A DNA stretch of 64,000 nucleotides, from positions 62,001 through 126,000 of the forward strand of contig JAPZLL010000015.1 of NCBI GenBank assembly GCA_036250225.1, read 5' to 3'. Each line of letters begins with the position of its first letter. Positions within the stretch are counted from its first letter, which is position 1. Shown here one piece after another: positions 20,899-32,209 of the stretch. The DNA comes from Cercophora sp. LCS_1 (Eukaryota; Ascomycota; Sordariomycetes; Sordariales; Lasiosphaeriaceae). Both the position numbers and the translations under genes were made by a program. The notes beneath the pieces are model-generated. The model was not told the DNA's origin. It searched no databases and saw only the letters and a program-made list of their open reading frames with translations.

Positions 20899-22318
20899 GA
20901 TGGGATCGGAATGGGACGGGTAAACGAGCGGATCGAGATTCGAGAAGCCGAAGTCGAAGTTGGGACGCGGCGCAAAGAGGGCGGCTTGGCTTGGCTTCAG
21001 GGTTCTGGTTCGGAACAGGATGGTCAGCTGGTGCTTCTTGCGGAGGAAGATTGGAGCGATCTGGGCCAGATAAAGCGGTGCGACCTTGCATCTCCTGTCG
21101 ACGCGATCGACCCGGAAACTGGCAATCCCCTGCGTTGGCTGATCTTCAGCCTTTGATGTCACTCGCGTCACCCCGCATGGCAATCAGACCAAACACGCGT
21201 CAACGCCAGCGGGCCTTCGCCTGCGGGGCGCTGCCGAGCTTCAACCCCGGGCCGCCAGGGGGTCGCTACTTCGATAGGAACTTGGACTGCAAGCAAGCAC
21301 GTGGCAAGCAAAACCGACAGCAAAAAGCGAGACTGTCGATGTGGGATCGATCGATGTCGGAAGTCCCGCCTGGTGAGGCAGAGCGCGCCCCCGGCCCTCC
21401 CTGCATTTCCAAGACCAGAACCGGATAACAAGCGTACACAAAATAAAAATCCGAGCGCTGTTCTTCACCGAGAAGACGAAGCCCAACATATTCCAAACAC
21501 ACTACCGACTATCCAAACTGACTAATAAGTATTTTAAAGACGTTTTGTTTCCTGGTGACGGCTATGAGACTGCAGTACCCGTCTGGACCGCTCGAGGTTG
21601 ACATGAACTGGGCCCATGTCATGTTTTTTGTCCACAGCTTGCTGTCCAGCTTGGATTACATAAGGTTTGTCTTGGTCTCGCCGAAGCCCCTGACACCCCA
21701 CGCACAGTGACGTCACATCCCGCATGACGTCGAGGGGCGCTGAGTGTTGCGCCGTCAACACCGGCCCGGAGTTTCTGCTCCGCCCAGTTTCGCATGTCTG
21801 GCAGGACCGCTTGAGCGCCACTTGAACACATCGATCGATGACAGCATGACATGGCGGATGCCCTGGAGCAGAGTGCCGATAGCTCGTTCATCCAGCCGCC
21901 AGGAAAATGGCGTTCCATGTCGTCGGCGGATTGGACCCTCATCCGGATTTGCCAGGGGCACCGGGCCCCAATATGCCGAATGGCTCTCTATTTCTGGAAA
22001 GTGTGCAGCGTTTTCAGGAGCCTTCGTCAGAACCTTGCAGACGGCTTCGGCATTCGGGTAGCTTGGCCAAGGCAGCCAGCGTCCGGCCCTGCCGGTCTGT
22101 TATTATAATCCTTCTCACTCCGAAACTTCCGTCCCTGGCGCGTCCCAGTAAACATTGTTACCCACACAGTTCCAGCTGTCGACAAAAAAAGCTTTTAGGC
22201 CTCGGGAACCCACAGCCCGATCGACCGTGCAGTGCCCTCTTTCCCTGCCCTTCCCTGTCAGTCCCACAGACTTACCACATAACACCCAACGTCTTCGACC
22301 TCGCACCGAGCCGCCACA
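20899..22318. promoter_or_regulatory. Divergent upstream region of the hydrolase and erdS
   Basis: A 1.4-kb region with no supported gene between two divergent starts. A pyrimidine-rich leader (about 22180-22300) precedes the erdS ATG. No specific factor site could be assigned. Confidence 0.3.
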
Positions 22319-25063
22319 ATGGCTCCCGGCGCGCTCAAAAAGCCGCTCCTGGCGCTCAACAGATTAGTCGGCCACTCGTCGGCCAAGAACCACATGACCA
22401 AGCCCAAGATCGGCAACGTCGCCGCACTCGAAGGCGAACGGCAGAAGAAGCTTCAGACGAAAGCGCAGATGCGCATCGCGAAGGAGGATGAGAGGGAAGA
22501 GCAGCGCCGGTCCGTGCAGCTGCGGCGGCAAGAAGAGGAGGAGAAAGCACTGGCGGCCGACCCGCCCGAGATTGCGGCGCGATACGGCACCAAGCCTGAT
22601 GATGTTTTTGTCAAGACCCAGCCCGTTTCGCACATCATCACAGCGGCCGCCGGCGACCACGTCCGCTTTACGGCGCGTATCCACCACGTCCGTAACCTCA
22701 GCTCCAAGCTCGCTTTCGTGATACTCCGTGACAAGACCGAAACGATACAAGGCGTGCTGGCGGCCCGGGACGGCGTTGTTTCTGAGGGCTTTGTTCGATG
22801 GGCCGAGCATTTGACCACCGAGGGACTCGTCCACGTCCAAGGTACCCTGCAAGTGCCGCCAGAGGAGATCAAGGGCTGCACTGTCCAAGGGTTCGAGGTC
22901 CTGATCGACAGCATGCACTTGGTGGTGCCGGTTGAAGAGCATCTCCCTGTCGACGTCTTTACCATTGACCACGTCCAACGCGACGAGGAGACCCAGCAGC
23001 TCGAATCTCTTGCGACGACGCGAGTGCGCGTGTCCAACCGCCTCGCCTTCCTGCGAACACCAACCGCTCAGTCCATCTTCCGCATCAATGCGGGTATTTG
23101 CAGCCTCTTCCGCTCGTTTCTCGAAAGCCAAGGCTTCATCGAGATTCACACGCCCAAACTGCAGCCCGCTGCCACCGAGTCCGGCGCCGAGGTCTTCAAG
23201 GTTAACTACTTTGGACGCACGGCATTTCTGGCTCAGAGTCCCCAGCTGGCCAAGCAGTTGGCCATTTCGGCCGACTTTGGGCGTGTCTTCGAGATCGGGC
23301 CCGTCTTCCGCGCTGAAGACAGCAACACACACCGACATCTGACCGAGTTCACCGGCATGGATCTGGAGATGGCCATCAACCGGGACTACCATGAAGCCGT
23401 GGAGATCATCGACAACCTTATGAAGACCATCTTCAAGGGTATTTACACCAAATACCGCAAGGAGATCGACATAGTGAAGTCGCGCTTCCCACACGAGGAT
23501 CTCGTCTGGCTGGAAAAAACACCCATCCTCACATTTACCGAAGCAGTGAAACTGCTGAACGATTCCGGATGGACGGACGACCACGGACACCCTGCATCCG
23601 AGTACGAGGACTTGAGCACGCGCGCTGAGATGCGGGTTGGAGAGCTAGTAAAGGAGAAGTATGGCACCGACTACTACATCATCGACAAGTTCCCCGCATC
23701 GGCCCGCCCATTCTACACGCATCCAGACCCTGACGACGACGACTTCACCAACTCATTCGATATATTTGTTCGCGGGCAGGAGATCACCTCGGGCGGACAA
23801 CGCATCCACAACCCCAAGTTGCTGGCATCCAAGATGCGCAAGGTCGGCATCGAGCCGAGAGGGATGCAAGAGTACATGCAGGGCTTCGAGTACGGTGTTC
23901 TCCCCCATGCCGGCTGCGGCATCGGCCTCGAGCGCATGGTGTTTCTGATGCTTGGGCTGGGCGACGTCCGTCACGCGTCCCTCTTCCCTCGTGACCCCAA
24001 ATCCCTGCCGGAACAAAAGGAGGTTGAGGCTCTTCTCCCTCACCCCGAGGCAGATACCCTGCGATACGCGTCCAAATACGCCAGTGGAGACAGGAGCAGC
24101 CTCGAGATGCCGTCGGTGGAAAACCTGATTGCCAACTACGGCGACGCAACCAACACGTCGTGGTTGGACGACCGCTATCACGTCTGGCGTCACCAGGAGA
24201 CTGGAGCGGCAGTTGGCTACGCCGAGGATAATGGGTACGCGCTGGTCATGGGTAACCCCCTCTGCGACCCTAAACAGTATTCTGTCGTTATCCGTGACTT
24301 TCTCAAGTATCTCCGCAAGGGGAAGGATCTGCGGCCCCTCTGGCTCCTTGTCTCGGCCGACGTTGAGGAGATTCTTGCATCCAAGCTTGGCTGGCGCTCG
24401 CTGAGCTGCGTGGCCGAGGAGCGCGTCCCGACGGACAACGCGAAGAAGGTCGCCAAGAAGCAGCGACAAGCAGAAGATGCCGGCGTTAGCATTCATGAGC
24501 TTCCTATCGACAAGCCGATCCCCAAGGATTTCCGTGACAAGTGCGACAAGCGCATCGAGGACTGGAAGGCCAACCGCAAGGGCAGCAGGCAGGTGCACAT
24601 CACCGAGGTCCGACCGTGGGTTGATACGGCGCACCGCCGCTACCTATGGGCCGAGACCAAGGAGGGCGAGATCGCGGCCCTGTGCATCTTGCACAAGCTG
24701 TCTCCGGCCCATGGTTATCAGATCAAGTTTGCCCTCGATTTCCCAGGGTCGCCAAGCGGCACCATCGAGGCCCTGATCTCGGCTGCGATTCAATCCCTCG
24801 CCAAGTCGGGCGTGAAGAACGTGACGTTTGGCGCGGGCGCCTTGCCAGAGCTGGTGACGGGAGAGAACATGGACGGCGTCAGAGCCAAAATTCTCTCCAA
24901 GACGTATCGGACGATTGCACAACAGTTGAAGCTGGTACAGAAGAGCGAGTTCCGAGAGAAGTTTGGCACCGAGAACGAGCTGGTGTACATTTGCTACCCA
25001 TTCTTGGGCCTTGGTGTCTCGGGAGCGAGGACGTTGGTCAAATTCTTTGAAGACGAAATGTAA
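22319..25063 (+). CDS. erdS: Ergosteryl-3beta-O-L-aspartate synthase (AspRS-DUF2156 fusion)
   Basis: One 914-residue exon. Residues about 20-90 are charged and helical. An OB-fold anticodon-binding domain follows (about 110-200, VRFTARIHHVRN). The class II catalytic core has motif 2 FRAEDSNTHRHLTEF (330-344) and motif 3 GCGIGLER (532-539), as in AspRS. The last about 310 residues (from about 600, NLIANYGDATNTSWLDD) match DUF2156, the GNAT-like aminoacyl-tRNA transferase domain of bacterial lipid-aminoacylating enzymes. This architecture is the published fungal ErdS: the first half charges tRNA-Asp, the second moves aspartate to the 3-hydroxyl of ergosterol. A separate housekeeping cytosolic AspRS is expected elsewhere. 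The ATG has good context (CACAATGG). No lesion was seen. Confidence 0.94.
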   Translation: MAPGALKKPLLALNRLVGHSSAKNHMTKPKIGNVAALEGERQKKLQTKAQMRIAKEDEREEQRRSVQLRRQEEEEKALAADPPEIAARYGTKPDDVFVKTQPVSHIITAAAGDHVRFTARIHHVRNLSSKLAFVILRDKTETIQGVLAARDGVVSEGFVRWAEHLTTEGLVHVQGTLQVPPEEIKGCTVQGFEVLIDSMHLVVPVEEHLPVDVFTIDHVQRDEETQQLESLATTRVRVSNRLAFLRTPTAQSIFRINAGICSLFRSFLESQGFIEIHTPKLQPAATESGAEVFKVNYFGRTAFLAQSPQLAKQLAISADFGRVFEIGPVFRAEDSNTHRHLTEFTGMDLEMAINRDYHEAVEIIDNLMKTIFKGIYTKYRKEIDIVKSRFPHEDLVWLEKTPILTFTEAVKLLNDSGWTDDHGHPASEYEDLSTRAEMRVGELVKEKYGTDYYIIDKFPASARPFYTHPDPDDDDFTNSFDIFVRGQEITSGGQRIHNPKLLASKMRKVGIEPRGMQEYMQGFEYGVLPHAGCGIGLERMVFLMLGLGDVRHASLFPRDPKSLPEQKEVEALLPHPEADTLRYASKYASGDRSSLEMPSVENLIANYGDATNTSWLDDRYHVWRHQETGAAVGYAEDNGYALVMGNPLCDPKQYSVVIRDFLKYLRKGKDLRPLWLLVSADVEEILASKLGWRSLSCVAEERVPTDNAKKVAKKQRQAEDAGVSIHELPIDKPIPKDFRDKCDKRIEDWKANRKGSRQVHITEVRPWVDTAHRRYLWAETKEGEIAALCILHKLSPAHGYQIKFALDFPGSPSGTIEALISAAIQSLAKSGVKNVTFGAGALPELVTGENMDGVRAKILSKTYRTIAQQLKLVQKSEFREKFGTENELVYICYPFLGLGVSGARTLVKFFEDEM

Positions 25064-25812
25064 GGGGTGTTTGCGGGTGGCCGGGCGGGTTCTTTTGTTT
25101 GTTTGCTTATTTGCTTGGTTGTTTTTTCCTCGGCGAGGGGCGTCTGTTGCGCATCATGATACCTCAGTGGCATGGACCTGTATATGCAGCACTTGTTTTG
25201 AAGATAGACCTTCCTTAATGAGTAACAATCAACTCCGGAAAGTAGCCCGATGCATTTAGCATCTTTTCTGTGCCCTTGAAAGGAGTCCCCCCTCATGTTT
25301 CTTAATTGGTAATTACGTGGAATTTTCTGGGCAACGCCTGCTTGGCCCTTAGACTGTACCAACCCCGAAGAAAAGGGGAAATAGCAGATCTGAAATTGCG
25401 GCGAGCCGCTCGCCTGATCGGCAAGGACGTTCCGTAAAGTGCCCTGGCGATTAATTGCAGACGTAAATCACCGTCCCCCGCATTCCGAACCGCGTCCAGT
25501 CGCGCGTTGTTGGCCACAGGGCAGATAGAGCCACGGCTAAAGACAGACGCATCGCATTTCCAGCGACAGTGACACATTCCCCTCCCTTGCGTCAGCAAAT
25601 TCCCGGGACCCATAATCAGCAGCTCGACTGGGACCATAGCTATGATCAGCCGCGAATAGCCTGATGCAGGCCTTGTACTTTCTGGGATCGGATGCGAGTC
25701 GGCAGATGGCGGGCAAATGGACCTTGAGAAATGATGGAAATGATGTAAAAAGGCGGGTTTCCGCTCCACTGAGTGAATGGCGGATGCCAATCGGAAGAGA
25801 ACGGCCGCCAAG
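25064..25812. other. Intergenic, nothing recognised
   Basis: The 3' region of erdS with T/G-rich tracts, then the upstream region of the GMC oxidoreductase. An upstream in-frame ATG at 25777 could extend that gene. Confidence 0.45.
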
Positions 25813-27882
25813 ATGCACGCCTTGCTTGTGTTGGTCGCGCTGGGCCAGCTTGTTGCGGGTCATCCGGGCCTCGAGTCTGCGACAGTGTTGTCTCGCGCGC
25901 CGAGCGCCGAGGAGGTTTACGACTATGTGGTTGTTGGTGGCGGGACAGCCGGTCTCACGGTTGCCGATCGGCTGACTGAGGATGGGAAGACAACTGTTTT
26001 GGTGATTGAGTATGGGCCGCTGAGTACGTTGCTGCTCATCTCTGGTCTCTGTGCGTATGGGTACTAAACATCGGCAGGCAATGCGGCCGGCATCTCAACC
26101 GTCCGAGGCGGCTTCGGTGGCATGTCCGAGTCCACACTCCAGTACAACATCGTCTCGGAGCGACAGACGTACGCGCGAAACCGAACGACAAGTGTCATGA
26201 TTGGCAAAGTGGTCGGCGGCAGTTCGGCCATCAACGCCATGATGACAATCAGGGGCACAGCAGAGGACTACGACCGGTGGGGGAGCTTCTTCGGCACAAA
26301 CTCGACGTGGAGCTGGAAGGGTTTGCTCCCATATTTCAAGAAGGGCCTCAACTTTGTCCCTCCCAACTCAGGTGTTGCAAAGAGCGCAAACATCACGTAT
26401 AACACCGAGTACTGGGGGAACACCTCGACTGTATACACCGCATGGCCGTCGTTCCAGTATCCTGCGTCGACGATCCTCCTTGAGGCATTCCGAGGACTAC
26501 CCGGGGTTGAGTTTCCTGGAGACAGTGGGGCGGGGAAGACAGGCGCGTATTGGTATCCCCAGTTCATGGACCCTAAGTCGGTGACGAGGTCGTACGCACG
26601 GACGGGACACTGGGATGGCCTCAACAGGGCAAACTACCAGCTGTTGCCGGGATCCAAGGTGACCAAGATTCTCTTCAATGGGACGACAGCAACAGGCGTG
26701 ACATTTGTTCAAGCGACCGGGAGGGCAGAGCCGCCGGTGGATGCGCCAACCACTACAGTCAGGGTGAGGAAGGAGGTCATCCTTGCGGCGGGCGGTATTC
26801 ACAGCCCGCAGATCCTGCAGTTGAGCGGGGTTGGGCCCAAGAAGCTGCTGGAGGCTGCCAAGATTCAGACCCTCGTTGATCTCCCAGGTGTTGGTCAAAA
26901 CTTTCAGGATCACACAATGCTAGGAGGCGGTTTCTCTTGTGAGTATCAAGTTCCCGAGAGATTTATGAGTGTCACCGGGCGAAACGAGATACTTACGTCT
27001 CGCAAATAGTCCGAAATCTCATCACCGAGCCTTCGACCGACGACATGTTTAGCAACCGCACCTTCATTACCTGGGCAGACCAATCCTGGGCGGCCAACAA
27101 GACCGGCCCCTACTCTCTTGCCACTGGCAACGCAGCAGCATGGCTATCATATCCCGTCATTTCCTCTCGCTGGGCTGAGATCGCGTCCAATCTAGAGGCT
27201 CAGGACCATGCCAAGTATCTCCCCGCCGATGTCGACCCGACTGTGGTGGCAGGATATCGTGCCCAGATGAAGTCTTACGCCGCTGCGCTGCGTGGAAACG
27301 GCACCGCCTTTTACAACCTGGTCATGAGTGGTGGGCCAAACAGTGGCGTGCTCGTCGACCTCCATCCTCTCAGTCGCGGGACCGTCAACATCGACATTGC
27401 GAATCCAGCCGGACGTGAACCTCGCGTCGACTACCGCGTCTTGAGCAATCCGCTTGACAAGCCCATCATGGCCGACATCCTGCGGTACACGCGGCGCTAC
27501 TTCTTCGACAACCCACTGACCAAGGACTATCGGGCGGCCGAGAGCTCGCCAGGCGCCACTGTCACAACAGACGAGCAGTTTGGAGACTATCTGGAGAGGT
27601 CAATCAACCCGAGCTACTACCACCCTGTCGGGACATGCGCCATGATGCCGCGCGAGCTGGGCGGTGTTGTTGACGAGGAGTTAAAGGTGTACGGCGTGCA
27701 GGGGCTCCGGGTTGTCGATGCAAGCATCATGCCGACAATTCCCGGCGCCAATACGTGCCAGACGACGTATGCCATTGCTGAAAAGGTGAGCTGCCTTACT
27801 CTGTCCGAGCTGTGAAGGGTTACTGCTGACACAACCGAAACAGGCGGCAGATTTGATCCGAAGTGGACTCCCCAGCAAATGA
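25813..27882 (+). CDS. GMC oxidoreductase, secreted, FAD-dependent
   Basis: Four exons (25813-26023, 26078-26938, 27010-27785, 27844-27882) give 628 residues. I chose the ATG at 25813 because a signal peptide begins there (MHALLVLVALGQLVAG); an in-frame ATG at 25777 would hide it. The FAD-binding motif VVVGGGTAGLTVADRL is at 39-54. GMC signature 1 surrounds GKVVGGSSAINAMM, and signature 2 is ILAAGGIHSPQILQLSGVG. The catalytic His is in YYHPVGTCAMMP, with the second active-site residue probably Asn in PGANTC. Many Asn-X-Ser/Thr sites fit secretion. It probably oxidises an alcohol or sugar with oxygen or another acceptor; aryl-alcohol oxidase, glucose dehydrogenase and choline-dehydrogenase-like relatives cannot be separated by eye. 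Confidence 0.9.
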
Positions 27883-28122
27883 CCGGGAGTAAGAACGAGA
27901 TGAAGGTTCAAAATGTGTAGCGTCAGTATTGCATGGAATATATTGCCGTGTTCAACGCATTTGAGAGTGACGAGTCTGGTGCCTGTGCCCCTGAACCCCT
28001 GAATCGAAACAGTGCAGGGGGTGAGCTCAGCCATGACGCTGCGTCATGGTCTGTCGCGCTCCACGCGAGGACCCAAGCCGCATCGTCCAGGTTTCATTCC
28101 CCACGCTTTTGGCCGGACGTTT

Positions 28123-29774
28123 TCAGGTCCTTTTCAGGAGCCTGATGTTGAGCGGCCCCTTGTACCACAAGTTGAAGCCCTTGCACCTCGCAAGCCAGCC
28201 TACCGCTTCCTCATCTGCAAACTCAAAGTCAAAGTTCCACATCAGGCGAGCCATGATGAGTCTCATCTCGACATAAGCCAAACTGTTCTCGAGGTCAGCC
28301 ATAAGCCCCAGGTTTCAAGACAATGAGCTCACTTCTTGCCGATACAATTCCGTGGTCCAACTGAGAACGGCTCAAAAGCATCTCTTTTGTCTTTCGCGAA
28401 CCGTTTGTCGCGGGATTTATCTTCAAACCAACGCTCAGGAAGAAACTTGTCGGCGTCAATAAAATTATCTTCGCTTCTGAACATGGCAGTGGGAAAGATA
28501 TCCAATCCAGTCTATTATGGTCTATTAGCACACACTTGACACAGTTCTGGACGACTCACCCCCTCGGGAACCCATTTCCCAGCAATCACGTCTCCACCCC
28601 TCTGACAAACCCTCGGCAGGCTCGATGGAACCGGTGGGATGACTCTCATCGACTCATCCAAGACAGCCAGCATATACCCCAACCGCTGTACACTGAACAA
28701 GTCGATGTCCTCCTCGGTCTTGAACTCTCTCCTCACCTCCTCGGCCAACTTCTTCTGCACTTCCTTATGCTTGGCCAACAAGTAAACAGTCCCGCTCAAC
28801 GCAGTGGCCGTCGTCTCACTCCCGGCCAGCACCAACATCCTCGCATTCTCCGCAATCTCCTCGCGCGTCAAAAGCTCCTTATCGCCCGAAGTCTTCACCA
28901 TGGAATCAATAAAATCACGTCTCTCACCACCACTCTCCAGCCTCTTGTCCACCTGGCGCCTTGCATACTTTGCCTGCTCAACAATTGGCTTCCCAATACT
29001 TCCAGGGAACACAGTTCTTATAAAACTCAGCACAAATGGGACATGTCGTCGCATGGAGACCACAACACCAAACTGTCCGACCGAAGCAAAGATTATCTCA
29101 ACCCAAGGATGTGTCTCGGACCTTTCCAAACACCCAAAGGGCTGACCAAAGGATAAGTCGCCAATGATATCAAACGTCGTGTAGTTGAACCAGGACACGA
29201 TATCCACGACTTCTTTTCCCTTGAGTCTCTCCAGTAAAAGATCAACGTAACCTGTGATCAGGGGTTGCTGGAGTTGCATGCTCTTTGTCGAGAAGCCGTT
29301 GGCCAGGAGGCGGCGGAAACGCGAGTGGCTAGACCGGGAGGCGCCGAGGATGTTATTGATGGCGGATGCGTAGAAGGAGAATTCTTTTCCGTTTTCGCCT
29401 TCGCCTGCTTTGCGATGGCCGCGGATCGAGTGCCACGCCGAAGGGTCGGTGTAGCTCAGGCGGTTGGGCGCGACGCGTACGACCGGGCCGTATTGAGTGT
29501 GCAAGACAGAGATTTCGTTGAGAAGACTGCCGTTGATCCAGTTTATGGTATAGGGGAGATGGGAGGCCGCATAGAGACGGGGGCCGGGGTAATGGCGGAG
29601 GGGATGGAGGTAGAGGTTGTAGATTGTGTTGGCGATGAAGACGATTGTCAGCTGATTTGTCTGTTAGTGGTTTCTTGATTGTAACTGAGAGGGCATGAGA
29701 GGCTTGGAAGGACGCACGATGGAGGGAAGCCATAGCCAGGCTGGCACTACTTGCAATGGCAGACTGAAAGACAT
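28123..29774 (-). CDS. Cytochrome P450 (A)
   Basis: Four exons on the minus strand (29774-29718, 29660-28560, 28511-28333, 28282-28123) give 498 residues. The 19-residue first exon plus the start of exon 2 form an N-terminal membrane helix. YNLYLHPLRHYPGPRL is the proline hinge. The I-helix is ARMLVLAGSETTA, the ExxR motif is in VLDESMRV, the PERF-like block is FLPERWFED, and the heme ligand Cys is in FSVGPRNCIGK. The last intron splits the Lys-Asn after the heme motif; splicing to the AG at 28284-28283 restores GKNLAYVEMRL. By general look it belongs near the fungal group containing isotrichodermin C-15 hydroxylase. Substrate unknown. Confidence 0.9.
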
Positions 29775-30688
29775 GTTGAGTATGGATGTTTAATGTGTAT
29801 CTTGGATGCTGGGAGTCGGAGCGGGGGAGGCGGTTTGCATATCGCAAGTTATTATGGTCTCACGGCGAGTCCGACACGCCCCTTCTGGCACGTCGTATTG
29901 GGCGTGCTGGGGTGTCAGATGCTGACGGCGTTGCTCAACGTTTGGGACCAGTCAATCGCCACAAGGATGGATGATGACCACCCTTGAACAGATTATGGTC
30001 TGAATGGATCCGAACCAACGTCAATTGGATGGCCTGCCGGTCGGTAGCCATACTCTTTTCCCTTTATAAATCGCAAACTTGACAACCTCCGCGGCGTATT
30101 TCCGTCCTGTGCTCGGACATCTCAACGTCAGCAGCCACCACCAAACAGCTGCAGTGGAACCGCAAGGGCCTGCGGTTAATACGGCCACTATGCTTACGAC
30201 CTCGGGAAGACGCAATGGTCGCTCACATCGCTCGTAGGGGCGGGTTAGTTCCGCTTGGTGCGACCAACCCGTTGGGCGCCGCTGGCCGCTGGTTTGATTT
30301 GGGCCACATTTTACGGGAGGCACCCTCTGCGCCGGAGAACCACTGCGCCACCAATGTCGAGCATGTGCCCCCGTAGTGCATCTGGCAAACCTTCTGGTAT
30401 ACCACCATGAGGCCGGAGGATTGAACTCTCGTGTTTCATGGTTGGGAGACGCATACCAACACAAAGGCTCGGGTGGCGAAGTTTTGGTGGGCAAAACATC
30501 CCAATCCGGGGCGCAATGGGTCTCGCAGTGGCGACTCACGGGGGCTGGCGAATTATTACCTGTTCTTAGCTTGTGATACGATGACAAAGGCTACTCCACC
30601 GAGCTTCACCAGAGCACCGATGAATGAGCGCAAGCACCATGCACTTAAATTGAATATTCGTATCTACCGATCCCTCGTCCCCATCATC
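29775..30688. other. Intergenic, nothing recognised
   Basis: Between the P450 start and the amidohydrolase stop. No RNA gene or repeat was seen. Confidence 0.5.
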
Positions 30689-31817
30689 TCAGGGCTCAAG
30701 GGGCAGCTTGAAAAGCCGAATCGCATTTCTCCGTCCAACCGCCTCCTTCTGATCTTCAGGAAGGTCAATGTCTTTCCACCATGTCTGTGCCTCCTCAATG
30801 GTATCATATGGGTAATCTGATACAGTCAGCAAGCTCTTGGACTCCCTCAGTCGAACGTACCGATGGAAAACAAACACCGGTCGAGACCGATCTCGTCAAT
30901 GCAGAACTTGAGCCCTGCTGTGTTGAAGTCACCCGACGTCGTGATTGACACATTGTGCGTAAAATAGTAGCGGTAATCATGCTTGGACGGCCTGGTTGCT
31001 TTCTTGACTGGTTTGTTGTACCAGTGGTCTGCCCGCCACAAGTTGAACGGAATCCTGCCCGAATGTCAGCACTCTTCTATCTTGCTCATCCAGACACTCA
31101 CCCCTCGCCAAGATGCCCCGCCACAAGCTGGACACCGGGAAACTTGTCAAACACACCACTTGAACATATGGCATAGATGTGCATGCTCAAATCCAGGTGA
31201 AACTGTACCGCCGCTCCTAGGATCTGCTTCCTCTCGCCGTACCTCGTCCCGGGCTGGAGATCCTTTGGTCCCGGATACCGGGGGTGCATGTACACTGGCA
31301 CATCCAAGTCCTGAATCGCCGCCCAAAAAGGAACAAACTCGGCTGCATCGTAGTACTTCTTGCCCTCATCGTCGCCACCCTCATTCACAGACTGGTAGTC
31401 GTTCAGCATGACGCCGTACATGCCCAGCTCCTTGACTGCCCTCCTTGCCTCAGCCACCGCATCTTCGGCGTTATGCATCGACACGCTCGCAAAAGCACCA
31501 AACCGCGCGGGATTTTGCGCGACTTGGGCCGCGAGCCAATCGTTCGCGTCCGAAGCGAGCTTCCGGGCTTTGACGGGGTCCGGCTCGCCCTGGGCGCCGG
31601 GAGAGGTCAAGCTAAGAAGCATGTACTCAACGCCGTGGGCGTCCATCTGGGCGAGACGCGTGTTGTGAATGTCAAGCAAAAGGTCGGTGTGGCCGTGGTT
31701 GGAGGGCTTGGAGCCGTCGACGCCGGGGTTGAACAGGGTTGCGCTGGAGGCCATCCATGAGACGCCGTCCGGGTTGAGGACGGCCTCCTCGATTGCGATT
31801 GTGCCTTTCTTGGCCAT
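30689..31817 (-). CDS. 2,3-dihydroxybenzoate decarboxylase-like amidohydrolase
   Basis: Three exons on the minus strand (31817-31102, 31054-30861, 30816-30689) give 345 residues. The family (amidohydrolase 2, ACMSD-like) decarboxylates aromatic acids without oxygen, for example 2,3-dihydroxybenzoate to catechol or salicylate-type acids. Metal-site residues correspond to Glu10 (IAIEEA), His178 (VYMHPRYPG) and Asp304 (FSIDYPYD); the Asp codon is created by the second splice. GHLGEGIPFNLWRADHWYN is another family block restored by the first splice. Both introns (47 and 44 bp) have CTGAC branch sites. It is divergent from an aldehyde dehydrogenase across 392 bp and near a salicylate-hydroxylase-like enzyme, which supports a role in aromatic-acid catabolism. 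Confidence 0.9.
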
Positions 31818-32209
31818 GACAGATGTAATCAACGGGTTGACTGAAGTTGGGGCTTAATCGGGGTGTCGCTGTACGTCTGATTCGTGGCGACAACATGTCT
31901 TTTTGGCTGTCTTATTGTCCACCCTATTGTCTTGTTTGGAGTTTCTCCGGCTGCGGGGTAGGGTGAACTGCCGGGAGGGGATGAGCTGTTCCGCACGCCC
32001 CGAGCCGCCGCAATATGCGATGTTGCTCTGGTGGATATCGCAATCCGATGGGTAAAACGCTCGCCATGGGAGGGGTGACCCTGTCGCGACGCGCATCGAC
32101 AGCGCGATTCACATGCAGTCAAAAGCTGTCACACCTCAGAATCGTCATCGTCAAACCTTCAACCTCACAAGTTCATCTTCGCCATTCAGCTTTACTAGTT
32201 TCAGCCAAA
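31818..32209. promoter_or_regulatory. Shared divergent promoter, decarboxylase and aldehyde dehydrogenase
   Basis: A 392-bp spacer between two divergent ATGs. Its compactness suggests co-regulation. No specific factor site was assigned. Confidence 0.35.

Noticed and set aside
22364..23590. 408-codon open frame antisense to erdS
   Set aside because: It mirrors the strong codon bias of erdS on the other strand and has no family resemblance.
22319..25063. Plain cytosolic aspartyl-tRNA synthetase
   Set aside because: The frame continues about 310 residues beyond the synthetase core into a DUF2156 domain, so the fusion enzyme is the better call.
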